Below are positions 27,580-37,067 of a stretch of 64,000 nt of DNA, piece after piece (the stretch's first letter is position 1; each line of letters opens with the position of its first letter). Position numbers and translations under genes: made by a program. The stretch is from positions 868,001 through 932,000 of the forward strand of contig JADJRO010000001.1 in NCBI GenBank assembly GCA_016712145.1, in the 5' to 3' direction. The stretch is from Saprospiraceae bacterium. GTDB taxonomy: Bacteria; Bacteroidota; Bacteroidia; Chitinophagales; Saprospiraceae. Under the pieces are notes generated by a model, which worked only from the letters and a program-made list of their open reading frames with translations, ran no database searches and was not told the DNA's origin.

Positions 27580-27587
27580 CAAAGCTA
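27580..27587 (-). promoter_or_regulatory. -7 box of aroC
   Basis: TAGCTTTG on the minus strand, perfect TAnnTTTG, upstream of the ATG at 27557. Confidence 0.55.
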
Positions 27588-27618
27588 AAACCATTTGCAG
27601 TAGCCTAGGAACTTTATA

Positions 27619-28839
27619 TTATACCTGCATGTTTTCTAAAAGCTCAATTAAACTTGATGGTTGCTTCAATGGCTTGCCATGGTTTGCAATTAAAAGTTGT
27701 TTGGCAGAATCTAGTACAGGGATTTCAGGAAATTCTGTTTCGGATGCAGCATGTAAAAATTTCATAAGTCTGAATGGATTTAAAAAACGGCCCATTCGAC
27801 TGGCAAAAACTTTTGCTGTAGTACTATTCTTAATGTTTTCTATTAAGGCTTCTTCAAAGTTCACTTGCATCAAGTAGCTAGTCAATGCAATTGAATTTGT
27901 AAGTGATTTCCAAGATCTTCCACCTTCAATTAAAGGCCAGGAATCACATAACAAATTATAAAAATCACAATAGCTTGCAATTCCTTTTGGATTATAGCTC
28001 ATATGTTGACTCTTTGAATTTATGATGTCGCGAACTGCTTTACCCGTACCAAAAGGCACTCGATCCGAAATTCTTGAAGATGGATAGACCAATAAAGGCC
28101 TCAGTTCTGCCAATTGACTCAACACGCTATACTTATGCAAAAAGTAAAAGTCTTCCCCAGCCTTCCGCTTGTTCATGCCTCCTTGCTGTTGATATGCTTT
28201 AGAGCGGACGGCCATGCAAGAACCTAAAGTCTGAAATGCCATTGGGTATTTATAAAATTTTTGCCAGCCTATGTAAGTCCGTAGATGCAACTCATATTGG
28301 ATGATTGCTTCCAGATTGGATTCAGTTAAGTCCTGCAGACGATGTTTGAATCCAATGGTTAATGCATTTTGGTTTGGCATGTTCTTAAATCCATCTACTA
28401 CCAATTTTAAATAATCCGGATGGCAACTACAATCTGCATCAAAACACAGTATAATTCCATTTTTATTGATGGATTCAAACCGATAGCATGCTTCATCCAT
28501 TCCTATTTTGCGTGCCAATCCTACACCGGCATCTTTAACCGGCAAACTAAAAACAGGAAGGTCTAAAATTTCATTTGCATTGTCAACATTCAATCCCAAT
28601 AATTCCTTTCGTTGGAATTCGTGAAAGGATTGAAGATTAGGTTGGGAATCAGGATAATTAAAAACAACTATAATTTCTATACAGATATCATTTCGTTGAC
28701 AAGATAAAATGGATTGAACTGCATGTACCAATTCTGGTTCATTAAAAGCAGGAATTACTACTATTAAGTCCAAATCTGCCGGTGGCAATTTCTGAACTAA
28801 AGGTGGATAAAGTGCGTGTTTTTGAAAGTAACTTTGCAA
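27619..28839 (-). CDS. Family 2 glycosyltransferase
   Basis: 406 residues, cytoplasmic. LIVVIPAFNE at 25-34 opens the nucleotide-sugar-binding fold and ILCFDADCSCHPDYL (about 133-147) supplies the DxD-type metal motif of GT-A enzymes. Transfers a sugar from a nucleotide donor to an unknown acceptor, plausibly in surface polysaccharide or glycan synthesis. Divergent from wbqC with 28 bp between the two starts, and upstream of aroC. Confidence 0.8.
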   Translation of the reverse strand: MQSYFQKHALYPPLVQKLPPADLDLIVVIPAFNEPELVHAVQSILSCQRNDICIEIIVVFNYPDSQPNLQSFHEFQRKELLGLNVDNANEILDLPVFSLPVKDAGVGLARKIGMDEACYRFESINKNGIILCFDADCSCHPDYLKLVVDGFKNMPNQNALTIGFKHRLQDLTESNLEAIIQYELHLRTYIGWQKFYKYPMAFQTLGSCMAVRSKAYQQQGGMNKRKAGEDFYFLHKYSVLSQLAELRPLLVYPSSRISDRVPFGTGKAVRDIINSKSQHMSYNPKGIASYCDFYNLLCDSWPLIEGGRSWKSLTNSIALTSYLMQVNFEEALIENIKNSTTAKVFASRMGRFLNPFRLMKFLHAASETEFPEIPVLDSAKQLLIANHGKPLKQPSSLIELLENMQV

Positions 28840-28867
28840 TTCTATTCTTGAATTCGAATTGTTCTAA

Positions 28868-29518
28868 TTGCAAAATTACCCAAACATCTTAATTGAAACT
28901 CAAATCTTTCCTCCAATACGGGCGATAGCATACTTCCTCCAATATCCGAATGTCTGCATCGAAGCACATGAACATTATCAAAAAAGGTCTTATAGAAATC
29001 GGTATCGAATCGGATCAACTCAAGGACCCCTGGATTTGTCAATTCCCCTACTTAAAGGCAAGAATCAACAACAAAACATTAAAGATGTAAAAATTAGTTA
29101 TGGATGCAATTGGCCATTGCAACACCTGAGGGCAATTCAATCCAGCTATGGTAAATCTGCCTATTTTATCTATTACAAAGATTTAATTTTCGAATTGTTA
29201 TTAAAAAAAGAAGAGTTCTTGTTCGATTTAAATTGGAATAGCCTTCAATTAATCGCTGGATTAATCCCTATAAATCTAAATCTTCAAAGTAGTAAAAACT
29301 ATATAGTCCAATCCGATCATGCCAGTTTGGACCTTAGAAATCAAATTCAATTTCTGTCGAGTGAACCGATTTCATTGCCCTCCTATTACCAAGTTTTTAC
29401 TGTGAAAACAGGATTTATTTCAAATTTAAGTATTTTAGACTTGATCTTTCATCAAGGACCTGAGGCAATCTATTATCTACAACAAATAAGCAAAATAAGC
29501 GTTTCTTTAGATTCTTAA
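28868..29518 (+). CDS. WbqC family protein
   Basis: 216 residues. Matches the WbqC-like family (PF08889) pattern: LIETQIFPPIRAIAYFLQY near the N-terminus, HYQKRSYRNRYRI near 37-50, and the PLQHLRAIQSSYGKSAYFIYY block around 82-102. Members occur in O-antigen and surface glycan gene clusters, with unclear chemistry. Start is TTG at 28868; no ATG is available upstream in the 28-bp gap. Followed 13 bp later by the M1 peptidase gene. Confidence 0.85.
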   Translation: MQNYPNILIETQIFPPIRAIAYFLQYPNVCIEAHEHYQKRSYRNRYRIGSTQGPLDLSIPLLKGKNQQQNIKDVKISYGCNWPLQHLRAIQSSYGKSAYFIYYKDLIFELLLKKEEFLFDLNWNSLQLIAGLIPINLNLQSSKNYIVQSDHASLDLRNQIQFLSSEPISLPSYYQVFTVKTGFISNLSILDLIFHQGPEAIYYLQQISKISVSLDS

Positions 29519-29531
29519 AATTTAATTGCAC

Positions 29532-31400
29532 ATGCGAATTAGCGCTGGAATTTCTTATTTTTTATTGTTCATTCTCGTGAATTTAAGCTGTAAGCAGCAT
29601 TCAAATCACAAGCTTTTAATTCCTGAAGACGATCCACACAGTTTTTCAAATCCAGAACAAAGCAAGGTGCTGCATCTTGATTTAGACTTAAATTTAAATT
29701 TTGATTCAAATCAAATTCAGGGTATTGTTAAATTGCATTTAGCACCAGGGCATGGGGATACTCTTGTTTTAGATAATATGGATTTGGAAATCCTGGAAGT
29801 ACAATTAATACAGGGCACTTCCTATTTAAAAGCTAATTTTTATCAATTACCAAAAGATCCTGTTCTGGGTTCTGCCTTGGTGATTCCATTAAATGCAACT
29901 ACTGAATCCGTACAAATAACTTATAAAAGTTCACCTGGAGCAAGAGCACTTCAGTGGTTACCCAAGGAACAAACTTTAAGTAAAAAATATCCCTTTTTAT
30001 TTACACAAAGTCAATCGATCTATTCACGTTCCTGGATCCCATGTCCGGATGGACCAGGAATGCGATTTACATATCATGCTAAAGTACATGTACCTCCTGG
30101 GATGATGGCTGTGATGAGCGCTACCAATGGCATTGTCAGGAATCAAGAAGGGATCTATGAATTTGATATGGAATTGCCTGTGCCGGCTTATTTAATGGCC
30201 TTGGCTGTTGGTGATTTTGATTTTAAACCTATTGGTCAACGAACCGGAGTCTATGCCGAACCAAGCTTATTAAATAAAGCCGCTGCTGAATTTTCAGATT
30301 TAGAAAAAATGTTGGAAGCAGCGGAAAAATTATATGGACCATATCCCTGGGGAAGGTATGATGTGATTGTTTTACCGGGAAGCTTTCCCTTTGGAGGCAT
30401 GGAAAATCCACGAATGACCTTTTTAACGCCGAGTGTTATTGCGGGAGATCAAAGTTTAACTTCTCTACTTGCTCATGAATTGGCACATTCCTGGTCTGGA
30501 AATTTGGTTACAAATTCTACCTGGAATGATTTCTGGCTGAATGAAGGCATTACGACCTATTTTGAAAGTCGGATCATGGAGTCGCTTTATGGCAAACCCT
30601 ATGCAGATATGCTTAGTTTATTGGGCTTGCAGGATCTTGAAAAAAGTATCGCAGAATTTGGAACGGACAATCCACTTACCAAGTTAAAGTTGAATTTAAA
30701 AGGCTTGGATCCTGAAGACGGTGTATCTGATATCGCATATGAAAAAGGAAAATCCTTTATGCGCTATTTAGAAGAGCGTTTCGGCAGGGAGGCTTTTGAT
30801 CGTTTTTTAATTGCTTATTTTGACCATTTCAAATTCCAATCAAATACTTCAGAAGGTTTTTTAGAATTTGCTAAAACGAATCTATTTAAAAATAACTCCG
30901 GCGTATTAGATACAGCAAATCAATGGATATATAATCCAGGTTGGCTTGCTTACAAAGCCTCTTATGATGATAAGAAATTTTTAGATCTAGAGGTCCAGGC
31001 AACTAATTATTTTGCCAACCAAGATACTGCCATGTTAAAAACATCCGCGTGGTCAACTCATGAATGGTTGTATTTTATCAGGTTATTGCCAAAAGATAGT
31101 GGTACTGTTATGTGTAACCAATTAGACAAAGCATATCACCTTTCAGATGGTCGTAATTGTGAAATCCAATGCGCTTGGTTTGAATATGCAATTAAAAATG
31201 GCTATGGGAAGCAATTGCTTCCCGAAATTGAAAAATTCCTTATAAATTATGGACGACGCAAATATTTGAAACCAATTTATACGGCGCTCATGGACCATCA
31301 AATGGAGCCGGACGCTTTAAGGATTTTCTATAAAGCTAATTCTCACTATCATCCCATTTCGCTGGTCTCCATAGAGAAAATAGTACAGCCAAAAAATTAA
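29532..31400 (+). CDS. M1-family metallopeptidase, lipoprotein
   Basis: 622 residues from the ATG at 29532 (a TTG two codons earlier is unlikely). A lipobox (LVNLSCKQH, Cys near 22) anchors it to a membrane. N-terminal beta saddle domain, then the catalytic domain with GGMENPRMTF (about 294-303), zinc site HELAH at 315-319 and the third ligand E338 in NEGITTYFE, then a helical C-terminal domain, the layout of leukotriene A4 hydrolase-like aminopeptidases. Removes N-terminal residues from peptides outside the cytoplasm. Neighbour of the S46 peptidase, suggesting a peptide-use cluster. Confidence 0.9.
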   Translation: MRISAGISYFLLFILVNLSCKQHSNHKLLIPEDDPHSFSNPEQSKVLHLDLDLNLNFDSNQIQGIVKLHLAPGHGDTLVLDNMDLEILEVQLIQGTSYLKANFYQLPKDPVLGSALVIPLNATTESVQITYKSSPGARALQWLPKEQTLSKKYPFLFTQSQSIYSRSWIPCPDGPGMRFTYHAKVHVPPGMMAVMSATNGIVRNQEGIYEFDMELPVPAYLMALAVGDFDFKPIGQRTGVYAEPSLLNKAAAEFSDLEKMLEAAEKLYGPYPWGRYDVIVLPGSFPFGGMENPRMTFLTPSVIAGDQSLTSLLAHELAHSWSGNLVTNSTWNDFWLNEGITTYFESRIMESLYGKPYADMLSLLGLQDLEKSIAEFGTDNPLTKLKLNLKGLDPEDGVSDIAYEKGKSFMRYLEERFGREAFDRFLIAYFDHFKFQSNTSEGFLEFAKTNLFKNNSGVLDTANQWIYNPGWLAYKASYDDKKFLDLEVQATNYFANQDTAMLKTSAWSTHEWLYFIRLLPKDSGTVMCNQLDKAYHLSDGRNCEIQCAWFEYAIKNGYGKQLLPEIEKFLINYGRRKYLKPIYTALMDHQMEPDALRIFYKANSHYHPISLVSIEKIVQPKN

Positions 31401-31416
31401 TACGAAGAAATTCGTA
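31401..31416 (+). terminator. Short hairpin after the M1 peptidase gene
   Basis: TACGAA-GAAA-TTCGTA directly after the stop codon, with a GNRA-type tetraloop but only a short T stretch (TTTG). A weak terminator or processing site at most. Confidence 0.4.
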
Positions 31417-31421
31417 TTTGT

Positions 31422-31429
31422 TATCTTTG
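31422..31429 (+). promoter_or_regulatory. -7 box of the S46 peptidase gene
   Basis: TATCTTTG, perfect TAnnTTTG, 27 bp before the ATG at 31457. Confidence 0.6.
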
Positions 31430-31456
31430 CCTGATTTTTCATAAAAAACCCATCTA

Positions 31457-33517
31457 ATGATACGTAACATAGGATACTTTTTTGTTTTGTTGTTTTTACA
31501 ACAACAGCTAATTGCTCAGGAGGCTAACCAACCTCAACGATTTGATTTTGGTAAAATGTGGACTTTTGAGAATCCACCTAAAGAGTGGTTTAAAGAAGCT
31601 TATAACTTCAGTCCAGACGACAATTGGTTTAACGATGTTCGGAAGTCATCACTTCGTTTTGCTACCTGGTGCTCCGCATCTTTTGTTTCGCCAGATGGTT
31701 TAATTATGACCAATCATCATTGTTCAAGAGATGTAGTCACACCCCTTCAAAAAAGTGGAGAAGATTTTGAAAAAAATGGATTTTATGCCCCAAATCTAGA
31801 AGATGAACGAAAAGCTGAAGGGCTGTTTGTTGAACAAATGATTCAGGCAGAAGATGTTTCAGAACGTATACTCGATCAAATGAAAAAAGCTAAAACGGAT
31901 ATTGAAAGAAAAACATTTCAGGATTCAGCTTTGGCCCAAATTATCCGGGATTACCAAAGCCGGGACAATTGGAAGAATTTAAGAATCCAATCTGTGAGCT
32001 TTTACAGTGGAGGAAAATTCAGTTTATATGGATATAAAAAATTTGATGATATCCGTTTAGTCTTGATTCCTGAAATGAATCTAGGCTATTTTGGTGGAGA
32101 CCCTGATAATTTTACTTATCCACGATATTCATTGGATTGTACGTTTTGGAGAGCCTATGAAAATGGAAAACCCGTTAACAGTTCAGCAAATTATTTTAAA
32201 TTTAAAGCCAGCGGCGCAACTGAAAACGAGCCCGTATTTGTGGTAGGAAATCCTGGCAACACCGAGCGTTATCGTACATTTAAACAATTAGAATACGATC
32301 GTGACATTCGATTTCCAGTTCAATTAGAAATGTTGAAAAACAGAATAGCGATCCTTCAAAAAGAATACAATAAAAATCCAAATATCGATTTATTGAATAA
32401 CATTTTTGGGTTATCAAATAGTACGAAAGCATTTACCGGGATTCTAAAAGGATTAAATAATCCAAATCTCATTGGCCGTAAAAAAATGATGGAAGATGAA
32501 ATCAGAAGTAAAACCAAATTAAAAGGAGAAGATCCCTGGGCAGAATTAGAAAAAGCGGTGCAAGCTTTGCGAAAATACGGGGCATCTGTTACTTTATTGG
32601 GACCCTCACCCATTAAAGGGGATGCTGTTAATCTAATTTTTACACTAGCTAAATATGAAAAAGCATTAGGTATGCCTGATCAGGCTGGAAATCTCACTAA
32701 AATCCGTGAAGAGATTAAAGGACTGAGTACCAAATTAAATACAGAACAGGAATTAGACTATTTAAGCATTTATCTAGCCGAATTGAAGAAGTTTGAACAT
32801 CCTGAAAATCAATACATTGATCAGATCTTAGATGGGAAGACTGCTGAAAAAAGGGCACAAAAAATGATCGATAAAACTGATTTTACTGATAGTGAAAAAC
32901 TGGAAAAGATCTTTATGAAGGATGCTGAAAAATTCAAAAAATTTAGTGACCCCTTATTAGATGCTGCCAGAATTCTTTCCCCAAAATACAATGAAGCCAT
33001 TGCAGCATTCCAAAGTTCTACTCCAAAACGCCGTGCACTTGAAGCTAAAATTGCGAATGCGGTATTCAATGTTAAAGGTTCAAATTTACCCCCAGATGCA
33101 ACATTCACACTCAGACTGGCAGATGGCGTTGTAAAAGGCTATGACTATAATGGCACTACTGCACCTTATAAAACAAGTTTCTATGGTCTTTACGATCGTT
33201 ATTATTCCAATGATAAAAAGTTTCCTTGGGCATTGCCAGAAAAATGGCTAAACCCTCCAATGGAATTGCTACAAGCTCCTATGTGTTATGTTTCTACAAA
33301 TGATATTATTGGGGGAAACTCCGGAAGTCCTATGATTAATAAAAATAAAGAAGCTGTAGGACTTATCTTTGATGGAAACATTGAATCCTTGCCTGGCAAT
33401 TTTATTTATGACGAAGTATCAAACCGCACCGTTTCAGTGCATGCAGGCGGAATCCTTGCAGCATTAAAATATATTTACAAAGCAGACCGGATTGTAAATG
33501 AATTGGGTGGGATGTAA
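31457..33517 (+). CDS. S46-family dipeptidyl-peptidase, DPP7-like
   Basis: 686 residues with a signal peptide (1-20, ends LIAQ). Serine peptidase that releases dipeptides from the N-terminus of oligopeptides in the periplasm. TNHHC at 85-89 contains the catalytic His, YPRYSLDCTFWR holds the catalytic Asp region, and GGNSGSP carries the Ser (residue 622). Eighteen residues after that Ser is Gly (residue 640, in FDGN), the position that is Gly in DPP7 (hydrophobic preference) and Arg in DPP11 (Asp/Glu preference) by family knowledge. I therefore call it DPP7-like. Own promoter box upstream. Confidence 0.92.
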   Translation: MIRNIGYFFVLLFLQQQLIAQEANQPQRFDFGKMWTFENPPKEWFKEAYNFSPDDNWFNDVRKSSLRFATWCSASFVSPDGLIMTNHHCSRDVVTPLQKSGEDFEKNGFYAPNLEDERKAEGLFVEQMIQAEDVSERILDQMKKAKTDIERKTFQDSALAQIIRDYQSRDNWKNLRIQSVSFYSGGKFSLYGYKKFDDIRLVLIPEMNLGYFGGDPDNFTYPRYSLDCTFWRAYENGKPVNSSANYFKFKASGATENEPVFVVGNPGNTERYRTFKQLEYDRDIRFPVQLEMLKNRIAILQKEYNKNPNIDLLNNIFGLSNSTKAFTGILKGLNNPNLIGRKKMMEDEIRSKTKLKGEDPWAELEKAVQALRKYGASVTLLGPSPIKGDAVNLIFTLAKYEKALGMPDQAGNLTKIREEIKGLSTKLNTEQELDYLSIYLAELKKFEHPENQYIDQILDGKTAEKRAQKMIDKTDFTDSEKLEKIFMKDAEKFKKFSDPLLDAARILSPKYNEAIAAFQSSTPKRRALEAKIANAVFNVKGSNLPPDATFTLRLADGVVKGYDYNGTTAPYKTSFYGLYDRYYSNDKKFPWALPEKWLNPPMELLQAPMCYVSTNDIIGGNSGSPMINKNKEAVGLIFDGNIESLPGNFIYDEVSNRTVSVHAGGILAALKYIYKADRIVNELGGM

Positions 33518-33559
33518 TAAGGCATTAAACAAATAAGCATTTTATATTAATTTCTGATT

Positions 33560-33991
33560 ATGAAATATTTTGCAGTATTCCTTTTTTTCTTTTATATATT
33601 AATTGGCATTGCTTGTTCCCCAGGAGGATCTGCGGCAAAAGGAATTAAAGGAATCGTTAAACGTTCTGATTGCAAAGGACCCTGTCACAAGACCATGGAA
33701 TGTGAAGGCAAGGTTTTAACTCTTGAGATGCAATTGGCTAATAATAATATCATGACATCTGGAAATACCATTTTTGCCAGAGATCCTGACAATTATGATT
33801 ACACGGTCAAAATTGAGTTTGGAGAAAGTGTTCCGATTGAGTTATACGGTGATATTAAAAATCCAATTAATAAACGCTTTATTGTTACAGGAATTGTAGA
33901 AGGCTATGATCAATATGTACATGAGCAATGTACCCGTTCATATATTTTAAAAGTAACGAATCCAAAAGACTTTAAAGTCTTCGATCATTAA
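33560..33991 (+). CDS. Small lipoprotein of unknown function
   Basis: 143 residues. Lipobox LIGIACSPG (Cys near 19). The mature part starts with GIKGIVKRSDCKGPCHKTMEC and looks like a small beta-barrel (OB-like) domain with four or more Cys. I do not recognise the family. Follows the S46 peptidase by 42 bp and meets the AlkD-like gene tail to tail with 2 bp between stops. Confidence 0.6.
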   Translation: MKYFAVFLFFFYILIGIACSPGGSAAKGIKGIVKRSDCKGPCHKTMECEGKVLTLEMQLANNNIMTSGNTIFARDPDNYDYTVKIEFGESVPIELYGDIKNPINKRFIVTGIVEGYDQYVHEQCTRSYILKVTNPKDFKVFDH

Positions 33992-33993
33992 TT

Positions 33994-34671
33994 TTATTCG
34001 GATTTAAGAATTAATCGCATACCCTCTCTGGCAGCCAGGGAGGGTATTTTGTTTTCATCAATAAATTGCTTTACAGCATTTGGATTTATCCTTGAATATT
34101 GCCGGAGCGCCCATCCGGAAGCCTTTTGTACAAAAAATTCTTTGCTGTCTGCCCGTCTTAATATCAATGCTTTTAACAAATCAAAATCTGTTTGACTTCT
34201 AAATTTTAATTGCAAAATAATCGCAGACCTTTGATACCAGAAATTCTCCGAATTAATCCATTTATCACATAACTGTTCCCGAAGATTAATATTCCTCTTT
34301 ACAATGTTGCCTATAACATGAGGAGCAATTCCGTCTACCGTATCCCACCAGGATTCCTTTGCTATCAGACTTTCAAAAAAGGGAATGGAAGTTGGATTAA
34401 ATTTTTTTTCAAATCGAAAACTAAAATCAAGTGCAATGTATTTAAACTCTCGTTGTGGCAATGTCCATAAGAACCTGAGCAAGTCAATAAAATCTTCTTC
34501 TCCTTTCCAAGAATAATTTCTAATAAATGGTTTTAGAATTTCTTTGCGTGTGGGAGATGGAATTCCCAAATAATCAAACTGATTGCGCATATAGGCTTTC
34601 ATGCCTTGTGCTCGATTGCTATCCGCATGTGCCTCAAATGCATGCCTAAGTTCTTTAATTAAGCTCTGCAA
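33994..34671 (-). CDS. DNA alkylation repair protein, AlkD-like
   Basis: 225 residues, cytoplasmic, all helical. HEAT-like repeat pattern with family signatures YMRNQFDYLGIPSPTRKEILKPF (about 27-49), ESWWDTVDGIAPHVIG (about 107-122) and KASGWALRQYSR (about 183-194). AlkD-type enzymes remove positively charged alkylated bases such as 3-methyladenine without base flipping; Trp and Asp in the WWDTVD motif fit this. Located 10 bp after the T9SS type B gene, probably read through from it. Its 3' end doubles as a terminator on the other strand. Confidence 0.88.
   Translation of the reverse strand: MQSLIKELRHAFEAHADSNRAQGMKAYMRNQFDYLGIPSPTRKEILKPFIRNYSWKGEEDFIDLLRFLWTLPQREFKYIALDFSFRFEKKFNPTSIPFFESLIAKESWWDTVDGIAPHVIGNIVKRNINLREQLCDKWINSENFWYQRSAIILQLKFRSQTDFDLLKALILRRADSKEFFVQKASGWALRQYSRINPNAVKQFIDENKIPSLAAREGMRLILKSE
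34020..34055 (+). terminator. Terminator of the small lipoprotein gene, inside the opposing coding region
   Basis: TACCCTCTCTGG, loop CAG, CCAGGGAGGGTA with one T-G wobble, then TTTTGTTTT. It lies 30 bp after the stop at 33991 and within the last codons of the convergent AlkD-like gene (IPSLAAREGM region). Confidence 0.6.
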
Positions 34672-34681
34672 ATTCTATCTT

Positions 34682-36949
34682 TTATTTAATTAGACTCAGT
34701 GTTCCCCGTTCATGCACTGTTGCCTTTCGGTTGGCCTTGTAATAAAGATCAAATACATATACTCCGGGTGGCAAATCTTTACCTGCATTTTCAAATTTTC
34801 CATTCCAACCAGTATTTGGATTTGAAGATTCGAATAGTTTGCCTCCCCAACGATCGTATATTTTTAAATCGTAGGATTCCAAAGAATGAATTTCACCTAT
34901 TGGTAAAAAGGATTCGTTTTTCCCATCTCCATTTGGAGAAAATGCATTCGGCATATACAAACTAAAATCTCTAAATATAAATACCTCCGTATCCAAAGTA
35001 TCTGTGCATAAAAATCGATCGGTTGCAATCATTCTGATGTGATGCAAACCAGTATCTCTAAATGCATAGGTCAACTCTTTATCAAAAAAATATTCCTTTC
35101 CATCAATAATCCAGGTTCTGCCTATCGTGGTTTTTGAAACATCTTCCAATTGAACAACAGGATCTTTTATATTTAATCTGTATTTATCAACCGTCCAATC
35201 CGCTGTTGGAGGATTGTAAACATAAATGACTTGGTTAAAAACTCCTTCATTATAACAACCTAAAGGAGAAGTAACTTCGAGTTTCAATCCAAACACCCCT
35301 GTATCTGTAAACACATGAGAAATTGAAAATCCAGAATCAATTCCACCATCACTAAACTTCCATAAAAATTTATAGGAATTGTCTGTAGGAAACGAGACAT
35401 TATTAAAATCAACCGTTAAAGGCACACAGCCTTCACTGAGATTGGGTCTAAAAACAATTACATCTGGTGCTGGATAATATTTTAATTCTTTAAAGAGTAC
35501 ATTTTCACATCCAAAATTATCTTTAATTCTCAGTAAAACCGGATAGGTACCTGGACGGATGTAACTTACACTTGGGTTTTGAATAAATGCTGTGATGCCA
35601 TCCCCGGCGCTCCAATTCCAATTGGTTATATTGCTATACGTTGAACTTGATTGATCCATAAATTGCACAGGCCCTGCTTTGCAACTGTCGTAAATTGCAG
35701 TAAAATTTGGATTCAAATCGGGAACCACTGTAATTTTAAAATATCCGGTATCTCCACAATTTGTTCCAGGATTCAAAATAAACTTTCCATTATGCACACC
35801 ACCTTCTTTAAATTTAATGTAAGGAGCCCAACCATAAAATGTATCAATCTTTCCACCATTTTCGTAAGTCCATTCTATCTGATTAATAAATCGTTGATCT
35901 ACACTGGAGTTCAAGATTTGGTATTCGCTTTTTCCACAAACGGTAATCTCAAAATAATCTGGTGTCAATCGATTTGCATCTACCAATCTTGCTTCTACCA
36001 TTCCTTCACAAGAGGCCACGTTAAATTGGAAATCCCTTTTTAGTACAGATAATAGAATGCCATTTCTATATTCATAAACACACACACTGACGACAAATTG
36101 TCCAATGACGTCTGGTTTGCCATTAATAATTCCATTGATGGAATTAATGGTAACCGGCGGATTCCCACCTAAAGGTGATAATGCGGTATATGGAAATTTA
36201 TAGGTTACCGGTGTATAAGGTGGCTTGCAATCGGGTGTTGGTGTGGGTGTATCGCAGGTATTATTTCCTCCATTTCCACGTCCACCCCCTTCTAATGGTT
36301 CACAAAATTCATAAATCAGCAGGTCTCCATCTTTATCAAAAGCAGAATGATCAAATTGAAACGGTGCATTCACACAAAGAACGGTTGGAGGAAAATTGAT
36401 AAACCGCGGAGAACTATTACAGGTGCGTTGTGCTTCTGGATGGATTTCAATAGTATAGGTTGCCCCAATGCTTAAAGGGTCAAAAATATTTGTTATAGTA
36501 CTATTTCTGCAGCAGCGTTGCCAAACAATTAAATAATTTTCATTGATAATTGGCAGCTCCACAACCATTTCATAGGTACCCGCCTCTCCACAAATATTGG
36601 CAGGAAGCTGAAGGCAGGGATATTCTGGAGGATCTATGTTCTGAACTGGAATTGTAAAAGGGATCCGATATTCAGCAGCTGCGCCATTTCCAGTTTTAGT
36701 ATTTATATAATTTGTTCCACTTTGTCTGTAAATTGTAAATCCCAATGTCGCATCAAAACTTGTTTGAGATCCACAGTCTCTGTACAATTTAATTGTGATT
36801 AAGTACTTTCTTTTAGTTGTGTCCAGACCATTGTTGCCATATCCAAGACATTCGTAATAAATTTCACCCCCGATAATGTGGGTAGCAAAGGATTTTAAAG
36901 AGAATAGTGCAAAAAAGCAGATCAATAAAAAATTAAAGTATTTTCTCAT
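34682..36949 (-). CDS. PKD-domain surface protein with T9SS type B (gliding-associated) C-terminus
   Basis: 755 residues. Signal peptide 1-22 (ends SFATH), then a Cys-rich N-terminal domain of about 300 residues (HIIGGEIYYECLG, LYRDCGSQTSF, WQRCCRNSTI) common in Saprospiraceae-like surface proteins, at least two PKD-like domains (NWNWSAGDGITAFIQNPSVSY near 440; FLWKFSDGGIDSGFSISHVF near 540), and a C-terminal type B sorting domain (MPNAFSPNGDGKNESFLP ... LKIYDRWGGKLFES ... VYVFDLYYKA). Exported by the T9SS and held on the surface or secreted. A TACTTTTG box is 10 bp upstream of the ATG. Confidence 0.9.
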   Translation of the reverse strand: MRKYFNFLLICFFALFSLKSFATHIIGGEIYYECLGYGNNGLDTTKRKYLITIKLYRDCGSQTSFDATLGFTIYRQSGTNYINTKTGNGAAAEYRIPFTIPVQNIDPPEYPCLQLPANICGEAGTYEMVVELPIINENYLIVWQRCCRNSTITNIFDPLSIGATYTIEIHPEAQRTCNSSPRFINFPPTVLCVNAPFQFDHSAFDKDGDLLIYEFCEPLEGGGRGNGGNNTCDTPTPTPDCKPPYTPVTYKFPYTALSPLGGNPPVTINSINGIINGKPDVIGQFVVSVCVYEYRNGILLSVLKRDFQFNVASCEGMVEARLVDANRLTPDYFEITVCGKSEYQILNSSVDQRFINQIEWTYENGGKIDTFYGWAPYIKFKEGGVHNGKFILNPGTNCGDTGYFKITVVPDLNPNFTAIYDSCKAGPVQFMDQSSSTYSNITNWNWSAGDGITAFIQNPSVSYIRPGTYPVLLRIKDNFGCENVLFKELKYYPAPDVIVFRPNLSEGCVPLTVDFNNVSFPTDNSYKFLWKFSDGGIDSGFSISHVFTDTGVFGLKLEVTSPLGCYNEGVFNQVIYVYNPPTADWTVDKYRLNIKDPVVQLEDVSKTTIGRTWIIDGKEYFFDKELTYAFRDTGLHHIRMIATDRFLCTDTLDTEVFIFRDFSLYMPNAFSPNGDGKNESFLPIGEIHSLESYDLKIYDRWGGKLFESSNPNTGWNGKFENAGKDLPPGVYVFDLYYKANRKATVHERGTLSLIK

Positions 36950-36958
36950 ATCTTAATT

Positions 36959-36966
36959 CAAAAGTA
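36959..36966 (-). promoter_or_regulatory. -7 box of the PKD/T9SS type B gene
   Basis: TACTTTTG on the minus strand, perfect TAnnTTTG, immediately ahead of the start at 36949. Confidence 0.5.
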
Positions 36967-37067
36967 GAAAGGAATCCCTAATAATTAAAGTATATTATTG
37001 TATCAGTACGTTAAAATGAATCAAAAAGATTTCCCGAAGGGCTAATTTTACTTCAAATTAAGAAATT

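Noticed and set aside
33966..33981. 16-nt perfect palindrome AAGACTTTAAAGTCTT
   Set aside because: Inside the last codons of the small lipoprotein; too AT-rich to be a convincing operator, and the terminator at 34020 explains the 3' end.
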